Shown here piece by piece: positions 14,930-21,497 of a DNA stretch of 21,497 nt. A program made the position numbers and the translations under genes. The stretch is from contig DATIHO010000078.1 of assembly GCA_035480615.1 (NCBI GenBank), positions 1-21,497 on the forward strand. The letters run 5' to 3'. This DNA comes from CAIPFQ01 sp035480615 (GTDB lineage: Bacteria > Chlamydiota > Chlamydiia > Chlamydiales > SM23-39). Under the pieces are notes generated by a model. It saw only the letters and a program-made list of their open reading frames with translations, had not been told where the DNA came from and searched no databases. Position 1 is the stretch's first letter. The number at the start of each line of letters is the position of its first letter.

Positions 14930-16642
14930 GTGTTTGGCTTGATATTTGGTGTTATTTCGACTCTGCTATTTGGATCCATGCTGATTGATGCAGAGTCGAT
15001 TGGACAAAATCATGCCCAAAAGATTGCCAAACAACCTCCCCCTTCCTCAACTCCTCAAATCACCTCTTTTCTTGAAAAAACGAATTCCTGGATTTCGGTG
15101 GATCTCAATACGATCTCGGCGCAAGAAGGACAAACAGTTCTTGAAACATTAGCCAACGATTCTTTTTGGAGGATTTTGCAAGACATCGGATTGAACGGGA
15201 TGAAGATCCAATGTTTGAAAGAGGGAGGAAAAGCCCGCACAGGATTTGATATCGACGCAAAATGGGGAGCCGGTTGGGATCAACTCAAAACCGTAGCGGC
15301 TTCTTACAACATCGCTTTGATTGGAGATCTCATTGGGGCAAAAACAGGAAGTGGAGAAGATTTTTCATTGGCTGTGCAAAATGTCAAAGATTTCAGACAG
15401 CTCTACCATTTGATTGAGATCCTTCCTGAGGATTGGCCGCTGCTTCCAAAAGTTCCCATTGGAATGAACATGGCCAATATCCCCTGGCTCACTCTCAATG
15501 AACTGAATAAAAAGGGATATATCCCTGAAGCCGCAAATCCTTATATAAACTCAAGCGCATGGAATGCCACCGGAAACATCAAATGCAGAGATGGCAAAGA
15601 GAGGCGATGGATCTATTTAAAAGACAAGCAAAACGAGCCGCTCCTTTCCTGGCTTACCTCTTCATTCGGCGCAGACCGGATTGCATCAGCTGACGCGCTT
15701 GATTCGCTGTATCGCCTTGGCCAAAAGGCGTTGGCGATCGACGCTATGATCCCCTCTTTTGCCCAAGAAAATTTGGCCCTTTGGATCCGAAAAATCGGCG
15801 GTTATTCCATTCAATCGACAAATGGCACCTTGAGGGAAATGCAGGCGGCCAAAACTGATGCCATCGACGATGCTCCAACAAGACAGGCCCTTTTACATGC
15901 GATGAGCACTGAAAACGCGGAAGCGCTGCGGCTGATTTACCGACTTTACCTGCAACAAGGGATTCAAACCATGCGCCTTGTCCATTCCATGGAGCCGTTT
16001 TCTTGTGATTGGGCCGAGTTTCTCATGAATCCCGGAAAATACTACCTTTATGGAGAAGAAAAAATCACTGGGCAATTGCTTCGAGAACGCCTTTTAAAAG
16101 AAGACCTTGCTCATTTACAGGAGAGTTCCCACACACAAAACTGGAGCCGGTTATGTTCTCTGAAATATCCATCTGTGGACATCGGGCGCAAAAGTGAAGA
16201 GATCCAAAAAGCCCATCTTCTTCTCGCTTTTACTTATGCGATGCAACCCGGCATTTTTTCCCTCACCCTGGAAGATTTGCTCGGCGATCAAATAAAATCC
16301 CCGAGCTCCTTTGCCTCGCATTTGAAAAAGATCTTGGCCATTCGCGCGCAAAGTACAATCGCAATGGGCGAGCTCATCGACATCCCTCCATCCGCGAATC
16401 GATCGGTTCTTCTTCTGCTCCATCGTTTGCCAAAAAGCTATTTTTTCCATCTTTTAGCTGTCAATTTCGGCAAATCCCCTGTCCAGGAAAAAATCATGCT
16501 CCCAGCGATCCAAGACACTTGGGCAATTGATTTGATGGAAGGCAAATCGGTTGAAAAAGAATTGAACGCCGGTGTTTTTTTCTTTGAACTCCCCCCTCTA
16601 TCCGGAAAAGCGTTTCTCTTTCAACCCAAATATTATCAGTGA
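14930..16642 (+). CDS. Secreted GH13 / trehalose-synthase-like protein, probably catalytically inactive
   Basis: This 570-residue protein starts at GTG immediately after the groEL3 stop and has a signal peptide (about 1-22). From memory of bacterial TreS/maltosyltransferase-like GH13 sequences, several stretches correspond in order: DLIGAKTGSGEDFSLA (133-148), LYHLIEILPEDWPLLP (158-173), RRWIYL (225-230), SFGADRIASADALDSLYRLG (245-264), KALAIDA (266-272) and VHSMEPFSCDWAEF (351-364). The expected catalytic elements are largely gone. The region I His is Lys138. The acid/base Glu position in QSTN (295-298) is Ser. The NHD triplet near 356-358 reads PFS. Only Asp271, at the nucleophile position, remains. 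A binding or scaffold role is possible. The gene after it overlaps by one base. Confidence 0.55.
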   Translation: MFGLIFGVISTLLFGSMLIDAESIGQNHAQKIAKQPPPSSTPQITSFLEKTNSWISVDLNTISAQEGQTVLETLANDSFWRILQDIGLNGMKIQCLKEGGKARTGFDIDAKWGAGWDQLKTVAASYNIALIGDLIGAKTGSGEDFSLAVQNVKDFRQLYHLIEILPEDWPLLPKVPIGMNMANIPWLTLNELNKKGYIPEAANPYINSSAWNATGNIKCRDGKERRWIYLKDKQNEPLLSWLTSSFGADRIASADALDSLYRLGQKALAIDAMIPSFAQENLALWIRKIGGYSIQSTNGTLREMQAAKTDAIDDAPTRQALLHAMSTENAEALRLIYRLYLQQGIQTMRLVHSMEPFSCDWAEFLMNPGKYYLYGEEKITGQLLRERLLKEDLAHLQESSHTQNWSRLCSLKYPSVDIGRKSEEIQKAHLLLAFTYAMQPGIFSLTLEDLLGDQIKSPSSFASHLKKILAIRAQSTIAMGELIDIPPSANRSVLLLLHRLPKSYFFHLLAVNFGKSPVQEKIMLPAIQDTWAIDLMEGKSVEKELNAGVFFFELPPLSGKAFLFQPKYYQ

Positions 16643-17694
16643 TGAAATTGGCTATTGTTTGCGCATCCGGCATCGGCGACGCTCTCATTTTTCAAACCGC
16701 GTCTTTTGCCCTACGCGCACAAGGTTGGGAAGCGACGATTTTCAGCGACCATCTTAAAAGTTTTGGTTCCTGGACCTTCTCCGACTCCGCCCCACAGCCT
16801 ACGCCGGAAAACATGGCGACAATATTCTCCCCATTCGACGCCATTTTTTTACAGCATGACAATAGTCCAAAAGCATTTCAAATAAAAACACTTGGGATTC
16901 CCGTTTTTACGTTTTACGGATCGCATCTTCCTTCAAAACATGGAAATTTCCAAAAAAAATGGGACTATCTTTGCGATCGATCCAAAACCATGGTCGAAAA
17001 CTTGTCTCATGCCTGTTTGCAATTTTTCCAGACTAAAATAGACGGATATACCCAAAGTGATTCAAAAGTTGGCCTTTGGGCGGGATTGAAAGCTGCCGAA
17101 AATAGATTCTTGAACAGGGGGTTGTATTCTTCAATACCAGCCCCCTGTTCAAGAATCGATTTTCGGCGCTTTGAACCTGCCCAAAGGCCAACTTTTGAAT
17201 CACTTTGGGTGTACGGATTCAACGCCCCCCCAACACTCATCCATAGACGCTTCAAACAGCGGGTCGCTATCCATCCAACCGCTTCGAGTATTGAGAAAAT
17301 TTGGCCCCGTCATAAATTTTTAAACGTGGCCGCCTTTTTGAAAGAGCATGGCTATGAACCGGTCTTTACCGTCTCGCCTGAAGAAGCTCCTGAATGGAAC
17401 AGCCCTGTTTTTCCCACCCTTCACGATTTGGCTTCATTTATTTATGAATCGGGAGCCTTCCTGGGCAACGATTCCGGGACAGCGCATCTAGCTTCTCTCT
17501 TGCAAATTCCCCACCTTGTCATCGCGGGGACCGGAGAGCAAATGCCTTTATGGAAAACAGGCTGGTATCCGGGGCACCATATCTGCCCCCCCCGCTGGCT
17601 TATGAACATGAAAGCTCTGCGCAAACGCTGGAAATTGTTTATTTCTGAAAAAGATGTGATTAAAATTTTAAACTGCAAAATCTTGAGTAATTAA
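16642..17694 (+). CDS. GT9-family (heptosyltransferase-like) glycosyltransferase with in-frame palindromic insertion
   Basis: This 350-residue protein starts at ATG 16642, overlapping the upstream TGA by one base; GTG 16639 is an alternative. The N-terminal half begins LAIVCASGIGDALIFQTASF, the GT9 nucleotide/acceptor strand-loop with GxGD. The C-terminal half has VAIHPTASSIEKIWP (from residue about 211), the donor-site GNDSGTAHLAS and a closing IAGTGEQMPLW. Residues about 136-191 are encoded by a 167-base palindrome inserted between the domains and have no GT9 character; without them the length is about 295, near normal. The frame stays open throughout, so a full-length protein with an extra loop is predicted. 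Role: sugar addition to the LPS core or another envelope glycan; substrate unknown. Confidence 0.85.
   Translation: MKLAIVCASGIGDALIFQTASFALRAQGWEATIFSDHLKSFGSWTFSDSAPQPTPENMATIFSPFDAIFLQHDNSPKAFQIKTLGIPVFTFYGSHLPSKHGNFQKKWDYLCDRSKTMVENLSHACLQFFQTKIDGYTQSDSKVGLWAGLKAAENRFLNRGLYSSIPAPCSRIDFRRFEPAQRPTFESLWVYGFNAPPTLIHRRFKQRVAIHPTASSIEKIWPRHKFLNVAAFLKEHGYEPVFTVSPEEAPEWNSPVFPTLHDLASFIYESGAFLGNDSGTAHLASLLQIPHLVIAGTGEQMPLWKTGWYPGHHICPPRWLMNMKALRKRWKLFISEKDVIKILNCKILSN
17047..17213. repeat. Palindromic element inserted in frame in the GT9 gene
   Basis: Arms of about 82 and 81 bases (17047-17128 and 17133-17213) are inverted copies around a 4-base centre. They include a perfect 32-base block starting ACCCAAAGTG at the outer end and a perfect 17-base block (GATTCTTGAACAGGGGG) near the centre, with a few mismatches and single-base gaps elsewhere. 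Both strands stay open and encode nearly the same peptide, YTQSDSKVGLWAG. The outer module recurs at 267-304. The insertion falls at the linker between the two GT-B domains. Confidence 0.93.
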
Positions 17695-17746
17695 ATGATA
17701 TTAAATCTCAAATTTATTAAAATTAATATAGGAGATGATTCATCTT

Positions 17747-18037
17747 ATGAAAGATTTACCCCATCATATCAAAAAATTAAATCGGCGCATTATCCGTTCG
17801 GATCTTCGCGAAGAGTCAATAGAGGAAGGCGGATTGCCTCAATTTTGGGAATCGGAGCAGGAAAAAAGAAAAAAAGTAAAACGGACCATCCGTCAGGAAC
17901 GGCTGGCGCATATTCCGATCCACCCTTCTGAAGAGGAGCGCAATAAAATCATGAAGCACCGGGTGCCCGTCTTTGATCGGAACACCGCTAAACCGAAAGT
18001 GGCAAAACCTACAAAGAAAAAAACGCCGAGAATTTAA
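17747..18037 (+). CDS. Small basic protein of unknown function
   Basis: This 96-residue protein is very rich in Lys, Arg and Glu. An N-terminal helical region (PHHIKKLNRRIIRSDLREE) leads to charged helices and a Lys/Pro/Thr tail ending TKKKTPRI, suggesting nucleic acid or ribosome binding; no family is recognised. AGGAG at 17730-17734 abuts an in-frame ATG at 17735, too close for use, so ATG 17747, 12 bases beyond it, is preferred; the longer form would have 100 residues. Four bases separate its stop from the metallophosphoesterase ATG, so the two are probably co-translated. Confidence 0.7.
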   Translation: MKDLPHHIKKLNRRIIRSDLREESIEEGGLPQFWESEQEKRKKVKRTIRQERLAHIPIHPSEEERNKIMKHRVPVFDRNTAKPKVAKPTKKKTPRI

Positions 18038-18041
18038 ACCG

Positions 18042-18911
18042 ATGCGCCTTGTTCAGATTTCTGATTTTCATTTCACCTGTCTCACATGGAATCCCTTTCG
18101 TCTTTTCTCTAAAAGAATCCTAGGCAATTTCAACTGGTTGTTCAAACGCAAGTCTTTGCACGCGAAAAAACTCTTAGATCCTCTGCCTGAATTATTTCGG
18201 GAATTAAAAGTGGACCTTGTTCTTTTGGGGGGGGACTTGACAACCACCTCCCTGATGGAAGAATATGAGACTGCTTTGGAATTTGTGCAAAAATTGCCTA
18301 CACAATGGATCGCTATCCCAGGCAACCATGATCATTACACATATCGAAGCTTTCGAAAGAAACATTTTTATCTCTATTTTTCCAATCAGAAAGGACCCAT
18401 CGCGCACCCTGTTGATTTTTTCACCCTCAAAGACCATGGCGTTGAAGCACATCGCATGGCACCTGGCTGGTGGATTTTAGCGCTCGACACGGCCCGCCCT
18501 ACCCATTTCGCTTCTTCACGCGGCATTTTTTCTCAAAAAGCTGAAGAATACGTTGTTGAAATCTTAAATCTTATCCCTCCTGACGATTCGGTGATTTGTT
18601 TCAACCATTATCCTTTTTTCCCGCAAGATCAGGATCACAGAAACTTGGAGAGGGGCGATTGTCTGGAAAATCTTTTAAAGCAATTTCCTCAAATCCGCCT
18701 CTATCTCCATGGACACACTCACCGTCACGCGATAGCCGATCTTCAACCGAATCATTTGCCTATCCTTCTTGATAGCGGCTGCTGCGTTCAAGGCAATCAG
18801 GGCACCTGGAATTTAATTGACTTGATGTCCGATCATTGCAAAGTGACCGCGTATAAATGGCAATCTCATTGGAATCCTTTTCGAACAGAGACTTTTGAGT
18901 GGAAACGATAA
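18042..18911 (+). CDS. Calcineurin-like metallophosphoesterase
   Basis: This 289-residue protein carries the complete metallophosphatase motif set: DFH (Asp8, His10), GGD (Asp65), GNHDH (Asn95, His96), NHYPFF (His189) and HGHTHRH (223-229, with His225 and His227). It should hold a two-metal centre hydrolysing phosphomonoesters or diesters; the substrate is not predictable. ATG 18042 is chosen because MRLVQISDFHF is the normal family start; an upstream in-frame ATG (17973) would read through the preceding gene. The last 13 bases overlap the next gene. As I recall it corresponds in position to CT754, near groEL3 in C. trachomatis. Confidence 0.92.
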   Translation: MRLVQISDFHFTCLTWNPFRLFSKRILGNFNWLFKRKSLHAKKLLDPLPELFRELKVDLVLLGGDLTTTSLMEEYETALEFVQKLPTQWIAIPGNHDHYTYRSFRKKHFYLYFSNQKGPIAHPVDFFTLKDHGVEAHRMAPGWWILALDTARPTHFASSRGIFSQKAEEYVVEILNLIPPDDSVICFNHYPFFPQDQDHRNLERGDCLENLLKQFPQIRLYLHGHTHRHAIADLQPNHLPILLDSGCCVQGNQGTWNLIDLMSDHCKVTAYKWQSHWNPFRTETFEWKR

Positions 18912-19348
18912 AAGAAACACCCTGGTTTTCAGAAGGTTTAAGATTCAAATGCACCGGATGCGGCAAATGCTGCACCGGCAGTCCGGGATATGTGTTTCTC
19001 TCGCAGTCTGATTTAGCAAAGTTGGCAGAGCATTTTTCTTTATCCATCGAAGAATTTATGGCGCGTTACACATATAGAGTAGACGACAGGCTCTCTCTGA
19101 TTGACCGACCCTCTACAGCCGACTGCATTTTTTTAAAAAATAAGGAGTGCGTCGTTTATGAAGCAAGACCTGCCCAATGCCGGACATTTCCTTGGTGGAT
19201 CCATTTTCTCAAAAGTCAATCTGACTGGATCGAGGCAGGGGCTCGTTGTGAAGGGATCAACCATCCAGACGCTCCCCTTGTCTCATCGCTCCACATCCAG
19301 GAACAATGCCTGACCTATCTGGACAATCTTCTCGAACAAAATTTTTGA
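18899..19348 (+). CDS. YkgJ/UPF0153-family Cys-cluster protein
   Basis: This 149-residue protein starts at GTG 18899, inside the end of the metallophosphoesterase gene. The family signature CTGCGKCCTG lies at residues 18-27, followed by GYVFLSQSDLAKLAEH. Further conserved cysteines are in TADCIFLKNKECVVYEARPAQCRTFPWW-type sequence (about 74-100) and near 115. This family is annotated as putative zinc- or iron-chelating, with no settled biochemical role. Its overlap with the phosphoesterase gene suggests joint expression. Confidence 0.85.
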   Translation: METIKETPWFSEGLRFKCTGCGKCCTGSPGYVFLSQSDLAKLAEHFSLSIEEFMARYTYRVDDRLSLIDRPSTADCIFLKNKECVVYEARPAQCRTFPWWIHFLKSQSDWIEAGARCEGINHPDAPLVSSLHIQEQCLTYLDNLLEQNF

Positions 19349-19354
19349 GACTAT

Positions 19355-19369
19355 TAACCTGAATAATGG
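19355..19369. repeat. 15-base direct repeat, copy 2 (TAACCTGAATAATGG)
   Basis: This is identical to 5776-5790. The gap 19349-19577 in which it lies holds no convincing gene. It also contains a compact palindrome, CCGCCAA-GT-TTGGCGG (19500-19515), and a fragment AGAGTGTCTAC like the outer end of the 384-559 repeat. These mixed remnants suggest a site of past insertions. Confidence 0.4.
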
Positions 19370-19577
19370 ATTTTTTTCGGTTGAAGATCATAGGCGGCGG
19401 CCCCTCAAAAGTGGCCGCTGCGAGAGCTTTGTTTGTACGCTTAATGGTTTTTGTGCGATCATTCATGGCTTGTGGCTCTTGTTGTTTTAGAAAGTTCAAC
19501 CGCCAAGTTTGGCGGATGGGGCCACATTTTTTAAAGAGTGTCTACTTCTTAAAACTCGCTAATAAAAGGAGGATGTA

Positions 19578-19919
19578 ATGACTGTATCTTCAACAGATAT
19601 CCTAAGAGGATTTGCTTCAGGGGCTTCAGCTGCCGCTGGAGCTCACGCTTTTAACAAAGCGGTTGAAGTCGCAAAAAAAATCGATAGCTATAACGTGGAA
19701 AAGAATCCAATTCCAAAAGACAGAGACAACAAGCCATTAACTGATGCCGATGGCCATATGAAAGTTCCGTTTTCCCCATTGGAACAAACTTTGATATGCG
19801 GGGGAATAGCTGCAAGCATTGCCGGAGCCCCCATAACTGCAAGTGTTGCTGGTGGAGCTGGAGTTGCCGCTTATGGAAGCAGAGTGGCTCAAAATTCAGA
19901 AAACTGTGCCGTACAATAA
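19578..19919 (+). CDS. Small Gly/Ala-rich protein, unknown (cluster gene 1)
   Basis: This 113-residue protein has a strong AAGGAGG Shine-Dalgarno sequence before ATG 19578. The N-terminus carries RGFASGASAAAGAHAF, and residues about 73-100 form a hydrophobic glycine-zipper-like stretch (GGIAASIAGAPITASVAGGAGVAAYG) able to insert in membranes or pack helices. The middle is polar (KNPIPKDRDNKPLTDADGH). No family is recognised. It is the first of four closely spaced genes and shares the GFASGA motif with the third. Confidence 0.65.
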   Translation: MTVSSTDILRGFASGASAAAGAHAFNKAVEVAKKIDSYNVEKNPIPKDRDNKPLTDADGHMKVPFSPLEQTLICGGIAASIAGAPITASVAGGAGVAAYGSRVAQNSENCAVQ

Positions 19920-19933
19920 CCGGGAGAAACAAC

Positions 19934-20146
19934 ATGTCCGCTATCACAAAAGAATATGTAATAGGAGCGTTCCTAGGTGGAGCTGCCTTTGCTTTAATGG
20001 AAAGAATCCTATCGCCTTTAATACGCAAGATAGTTGAACTGATACAATCAGCATGGTATTCAATTTCAAATCCAGAATCTTCAAACAATTATCAAATAAA
20101 AAACCCAAGCATCATAAAAACAGGAGTAAAAAATGAGTTGGTTTAG
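19934..20146 (+). CDS. Small membrane protein, unknown (cluster gene 2)
   Basis: This 70-residue protein starts at ATG 19934, behind GGGAG. One hydrophobic helix (about residues 8-22, GAFLGGAAFALM) leads into an amphipathic segment ERILSPLIRKIVELIQSAWYSI and a polar tail. It lies 14 bases after the previous stop and overlaps the next gene by 14 bases. A holin-like or peptide-partner role is conceivable, but nothing in the sequence decides it. Confidence 0.6.
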   Translation: MSAITKEYVIGAFLGGAAFALMERILSPLIRKIVELIQSAWYSISNPESSNNYQIKNPSIIKTGVKNELV

Positions 20147-20456
20147 CGCAGTTAGCAGTGGATTTGCATCAGGAGCAGTAGGCGCAGCATTGAATAGCAC
20201 AAATTCCGGTCAAAACATCACACGATCTCAAACTACTAAAAAAGCAGATGAGACAGCCTCTAAGATCATTAAGCCTTGTGGACTTCCGGACCAGCAAACC
20301 AGAGATCATGTTTTGAGAGAAACATTGAATGGTAATTATGGAAATGCGTGGGAAAAATGGTGCGAAGGAACTCGTAGTAATACAGATCCGATAACCGGTG
20401 AAAGTAGAAACGAGCCGACAAATGGTTCGGACGTTAACTCAACTGACAAGAGCTAA
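20133..20456 (+). CDS. Small polar protein with GFASGA N-terminus, unknown (cluster gene 3)
   Basis: This 107-residue protein has AGGAG six bases before ATG 20133. The N-terminus MSWFSAVSSGFASGAVGAALN echoes gene 1. The remainder is hydrophilic, with two Cys (about 49 and 77), a DQQTRDHVLRETL helix and a Ser/Asn/Asp-rich tail. Translation is coupled to the gene before (14-base overlap) and the gene after (4-base gap). No family is recognised. Confidence 0.65.
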   Translation: MSWFSAVSSGFASGAVGAALNSTNSGQNITRSQTTKKADETASKIIKPCGLPDQQTRDHVLRETLNGNYGNAWEKWCEGTRSNTDPITGESRNEPTNGSDVNSTDKS

Positions 20457-20460
20457 TCCT

Positions 20461-20649
20461 ATGCTTAATCTAGACAACTTTCTAATTCAGTTTTTAAATT
20501 CTCCCCTTTTTGGTCTTTTCATATCATCGTTATTAATTGAGTTTGCATTCAGCAAGCTCTTCTTCAAAAAAGACTTTTCAATGAAAAGAATTCTTCCGTG
20601 GTACTGCCTTTTGTGGGGAATTCGTCTTATTTTGAAAGGAATTTCTTAG
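20461..20649 (+). CDS. Small membrane protein, unknown (cluster gene 4)
   Basis: This 62-residue protein starts at ATG 20461, four bases after the previous stop. Two hydrophobic helices, about 10-29 (FLNSPLFGLFISSLLIEFAF) and 43-58, flank a basic loop KLFFKKDFSMKR, giving a small hairpin membrane protein. It could be an immunity- or holin-like partner of the preceding small proteins; this is speculation from size and position. Confidence 0.6.
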   Translation: MLNLDNFLIQFLNSPLFGLFISSLLIEFAFSKLFFKKDFSMKRILPWYCLLWGIRLILKGIS

Positions 20650-20661
20650 ATTGATTCATTT

Positions 20662-20683
20662 GCCCCAGGGGATTCCTTGGGGC
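20662..20683. terminator. GC-rich hairpin after the small-gene operon
   Basis: GCCCCAGG-...-CCTTGGGGC forms an eight- to nine-base-pair stem with one G-U pair, starting 13 bases after the stop at 20649. No T-run follows on either strand, so it may act as an RNA 3'-end stabiliser or weak terminator rather than a classical intrinsic terminator. Confidence 0.35.
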
Positions 20684-20785
20684 GCTATGAGAATGTATGT
20701 ACGATCGCGGGTACTCCCGGACGGTTTGCTCGTGTTGTGTGAGAAAATTATAAGTTTTTCTTTGAGCTTCTTCCAATCAAACGTT

Positions 20786-21497
20786 CTAATAAACATAGAC
20801 AAATTCAATGACCCCGCTGGCGAAGCGGGTGCTGTTTCGGCCCGCTGCGCTAAACCAACAGCCTCCAATCAGCCCAAGGTTTGCGCTAAAATTATATTCA
20901 ATTGCGGGAGCAAAGCTAAACTGTTCCGAGGAAGGCAGCCCGACGCTTGCAGGGGATCCGTTGATTGTACCGGGAGTGCCGTAAAAGGAACTCGCGTCCG
21001 TATGGGTGTACACATTGTCCATGGCAAAGACCCAATTTTGATTCAAGGTAAATTCAAAGCTAATGATGCATTCAAAACTATTTCCCACAACCACGCGCCC
21101 TTTCGTCCCTTTTCCTCCTCCATAAGCGTTATATCCATGCACCTCGACAGGAGTATTCACCTGATAGGTCCCGCTGATATTCAAGCTCATGAAATAAGAA
21201 TCTGCAAGTTGATAGATTTTATATAATACCAACTGTAAAACAGTCCCGAAAGTTCCTGCCCCTGTTTGATCCGTGCCCAAAAGATGGGGATGAAAATTTT
21301 GAAACACTCCTGTTGGAAAAATTTCCTGGACAGCGAATTTAATGCCGGGAAACCAAAAAGGAAAAGTACTTGAATAGAGTTGGAAATCCAGCCCCACTGA
21401 AAAATCGCCAAAACCGCCTGACGTCTTCCCGTGAGTCGAATTGATGAAAAATTGAGGAATGATATTGAGATCCATCCACGGGGTTAAGCCGAAAAAC
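20786..21497 (-). CDS. Outer-membrane beta-barrel protein, C-terminal part
   Basis: The frame stays open to the right edge, so at least 236 residues are seen and the true start lies outside; the ATG at 21475 is internal (preceded by FFGLTPW). The sequence alternates hydrophobic and polar residues in strands with aromatic girdles, for example DFSVGLDFQLY, SYFMSLNISGTY and FECIISFEFTLN. Gly/Asn/Ser-rich loops separate them, and it ends in an aromatic FVYVY strand as expected for BAM-inserted barrels. The IKFAVQEIFPTGVFQNF...TGAGTFGTV pattern resembles the phenol-degradation MetA-type transporter family (PF13557), a tentative link. It might transport small hydrophobic molecules. It converges with the small-gene cluster. 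Confidence 0.7.
   Translation of the reverse strand, partial: FFGLTPWMDLNIIPQFFINSTHGKTSGGFGDFSVGLDFQLYSSTFPFWFPGIKFAVQEIFPTGVFQNFHPHLLGTDQTGAGTFGTVLQLVLYKIYQLADSYFMSLNISGTYQVNTPVEVHGYNAYGGGKGTKGRVVVGNSFECIISFEFTLNQNWVFAMDNVYTHTDASSFYGTPGTINGSPASVGLPSSEQFSFAPAIEYNFSANLGLIGGCWFSAAGRNSTRFASGVIEFVYVY

Noticed and set aside
17007..17255. 82-codon frame on the minus strand within the GT9 gene
   Set aside because: It mirrors the plus-strand peptide because the DNA is palindromic; the GT9 frame is clearly the real gene.
17973..18041. Upstream ATG extending the metallophosphoesterase by 23 residues
   Set aside because: It would overlap the preceding small gene, and the family's first motif starts right after the ATG at 18042.
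19366..19578. 70-codon plus-strand frame, and an 80-codon minus-strand frame over 19257-19499
   Set aside because: No ribosome sites, no family-like motifs; they span a gap with repeat remnants and overlap the end of the YkgJ-like gene.
20651..21226. 191-codon plus-strand frame opposite the beta-barrel gene
   Set aside because: Antisense shadow; the minus strand shows a clear beta-barrel pattern with a terminal aromatic strand.

Overview
The window looks like a chromosomal segment of a chlamydia-related bacterium (order Chlamydiales), probably an environmental one with moderate GC. The call rests on gene content: diadenylate cyclase and YbbR genes beside an HtrB-type acyltransferase with an extra C-terminal domain, adjacent murF and mraY, a GroEL paralog without the GGM tail, and a nearby metallophosphoesterase. 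As I remember it, the C. trachomatis order includes CT010-CT012 and CT754-CT757, which fits. Genus cannot be fixed by eye.

Layout. 1-190 (-): 5' end of a secreted, Pmp/autotransporter-like protein. 191-575: no gene, but two palindromic repeats, one a hairpin with arms of about 85 bases just upstream of cdaA. 576-5778 (+): envelope and signalling operon, cdaA, ybbR, a GT4 glycosyltransferase, htrB and rsmE, tightly packed or overlapping. 5922-6920 (+): an accessory gene for a putative inclusion-membrane-type protein with a caspase-like His/Cys domain. 6895-9509 (-): murF and mraY; mraY carries an apparent extra in-frame segment. 9676-12297 (+): a large proline/alanine-rich protein with a membrane segment and a eukaryote-type ubiquitin-specific protease domain, a likely host-directed effector. 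12387-12457: tRNA-Cys, then rsmI, groEL3, a secreted and probably catalytically dead GH13/trehalose-synthase-like protein, a GT9 glycosyltransferase interrupted in frame by a 167-base palindrome, a small basic protein, a metallophosphoesterase and a YkgJ-type Cys-cluster protein. 19578-20649 (+): four small unrecognised genes, some membrane-associated, arranged as one operon. 20786-21497 (-): 3' part of an outer-membrane beta-barrel protein.

How it fits together. The core genes make and monitor the envelope: c-di-AMP synthesis, lipid A acylation, LPS core sugar transfer and peptidoglycan precursors. Between them sit accessory genes that look aimed at the host cell (USP deubiquitinase, Inc-like cysteine peptidase).

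The most unusual signal is a family of palindromic elements. One copy lies within an open reading frame and is translated through (GT9, 17047-17213). Related sequence is intergenic at 267-304, with a possible remnant at 13308-13325; the 384-559 hairpin shares a looser core. The behaviour recalls the Rickettsia palindromic elements; I know of no equivalent family described in Chlamydiae.
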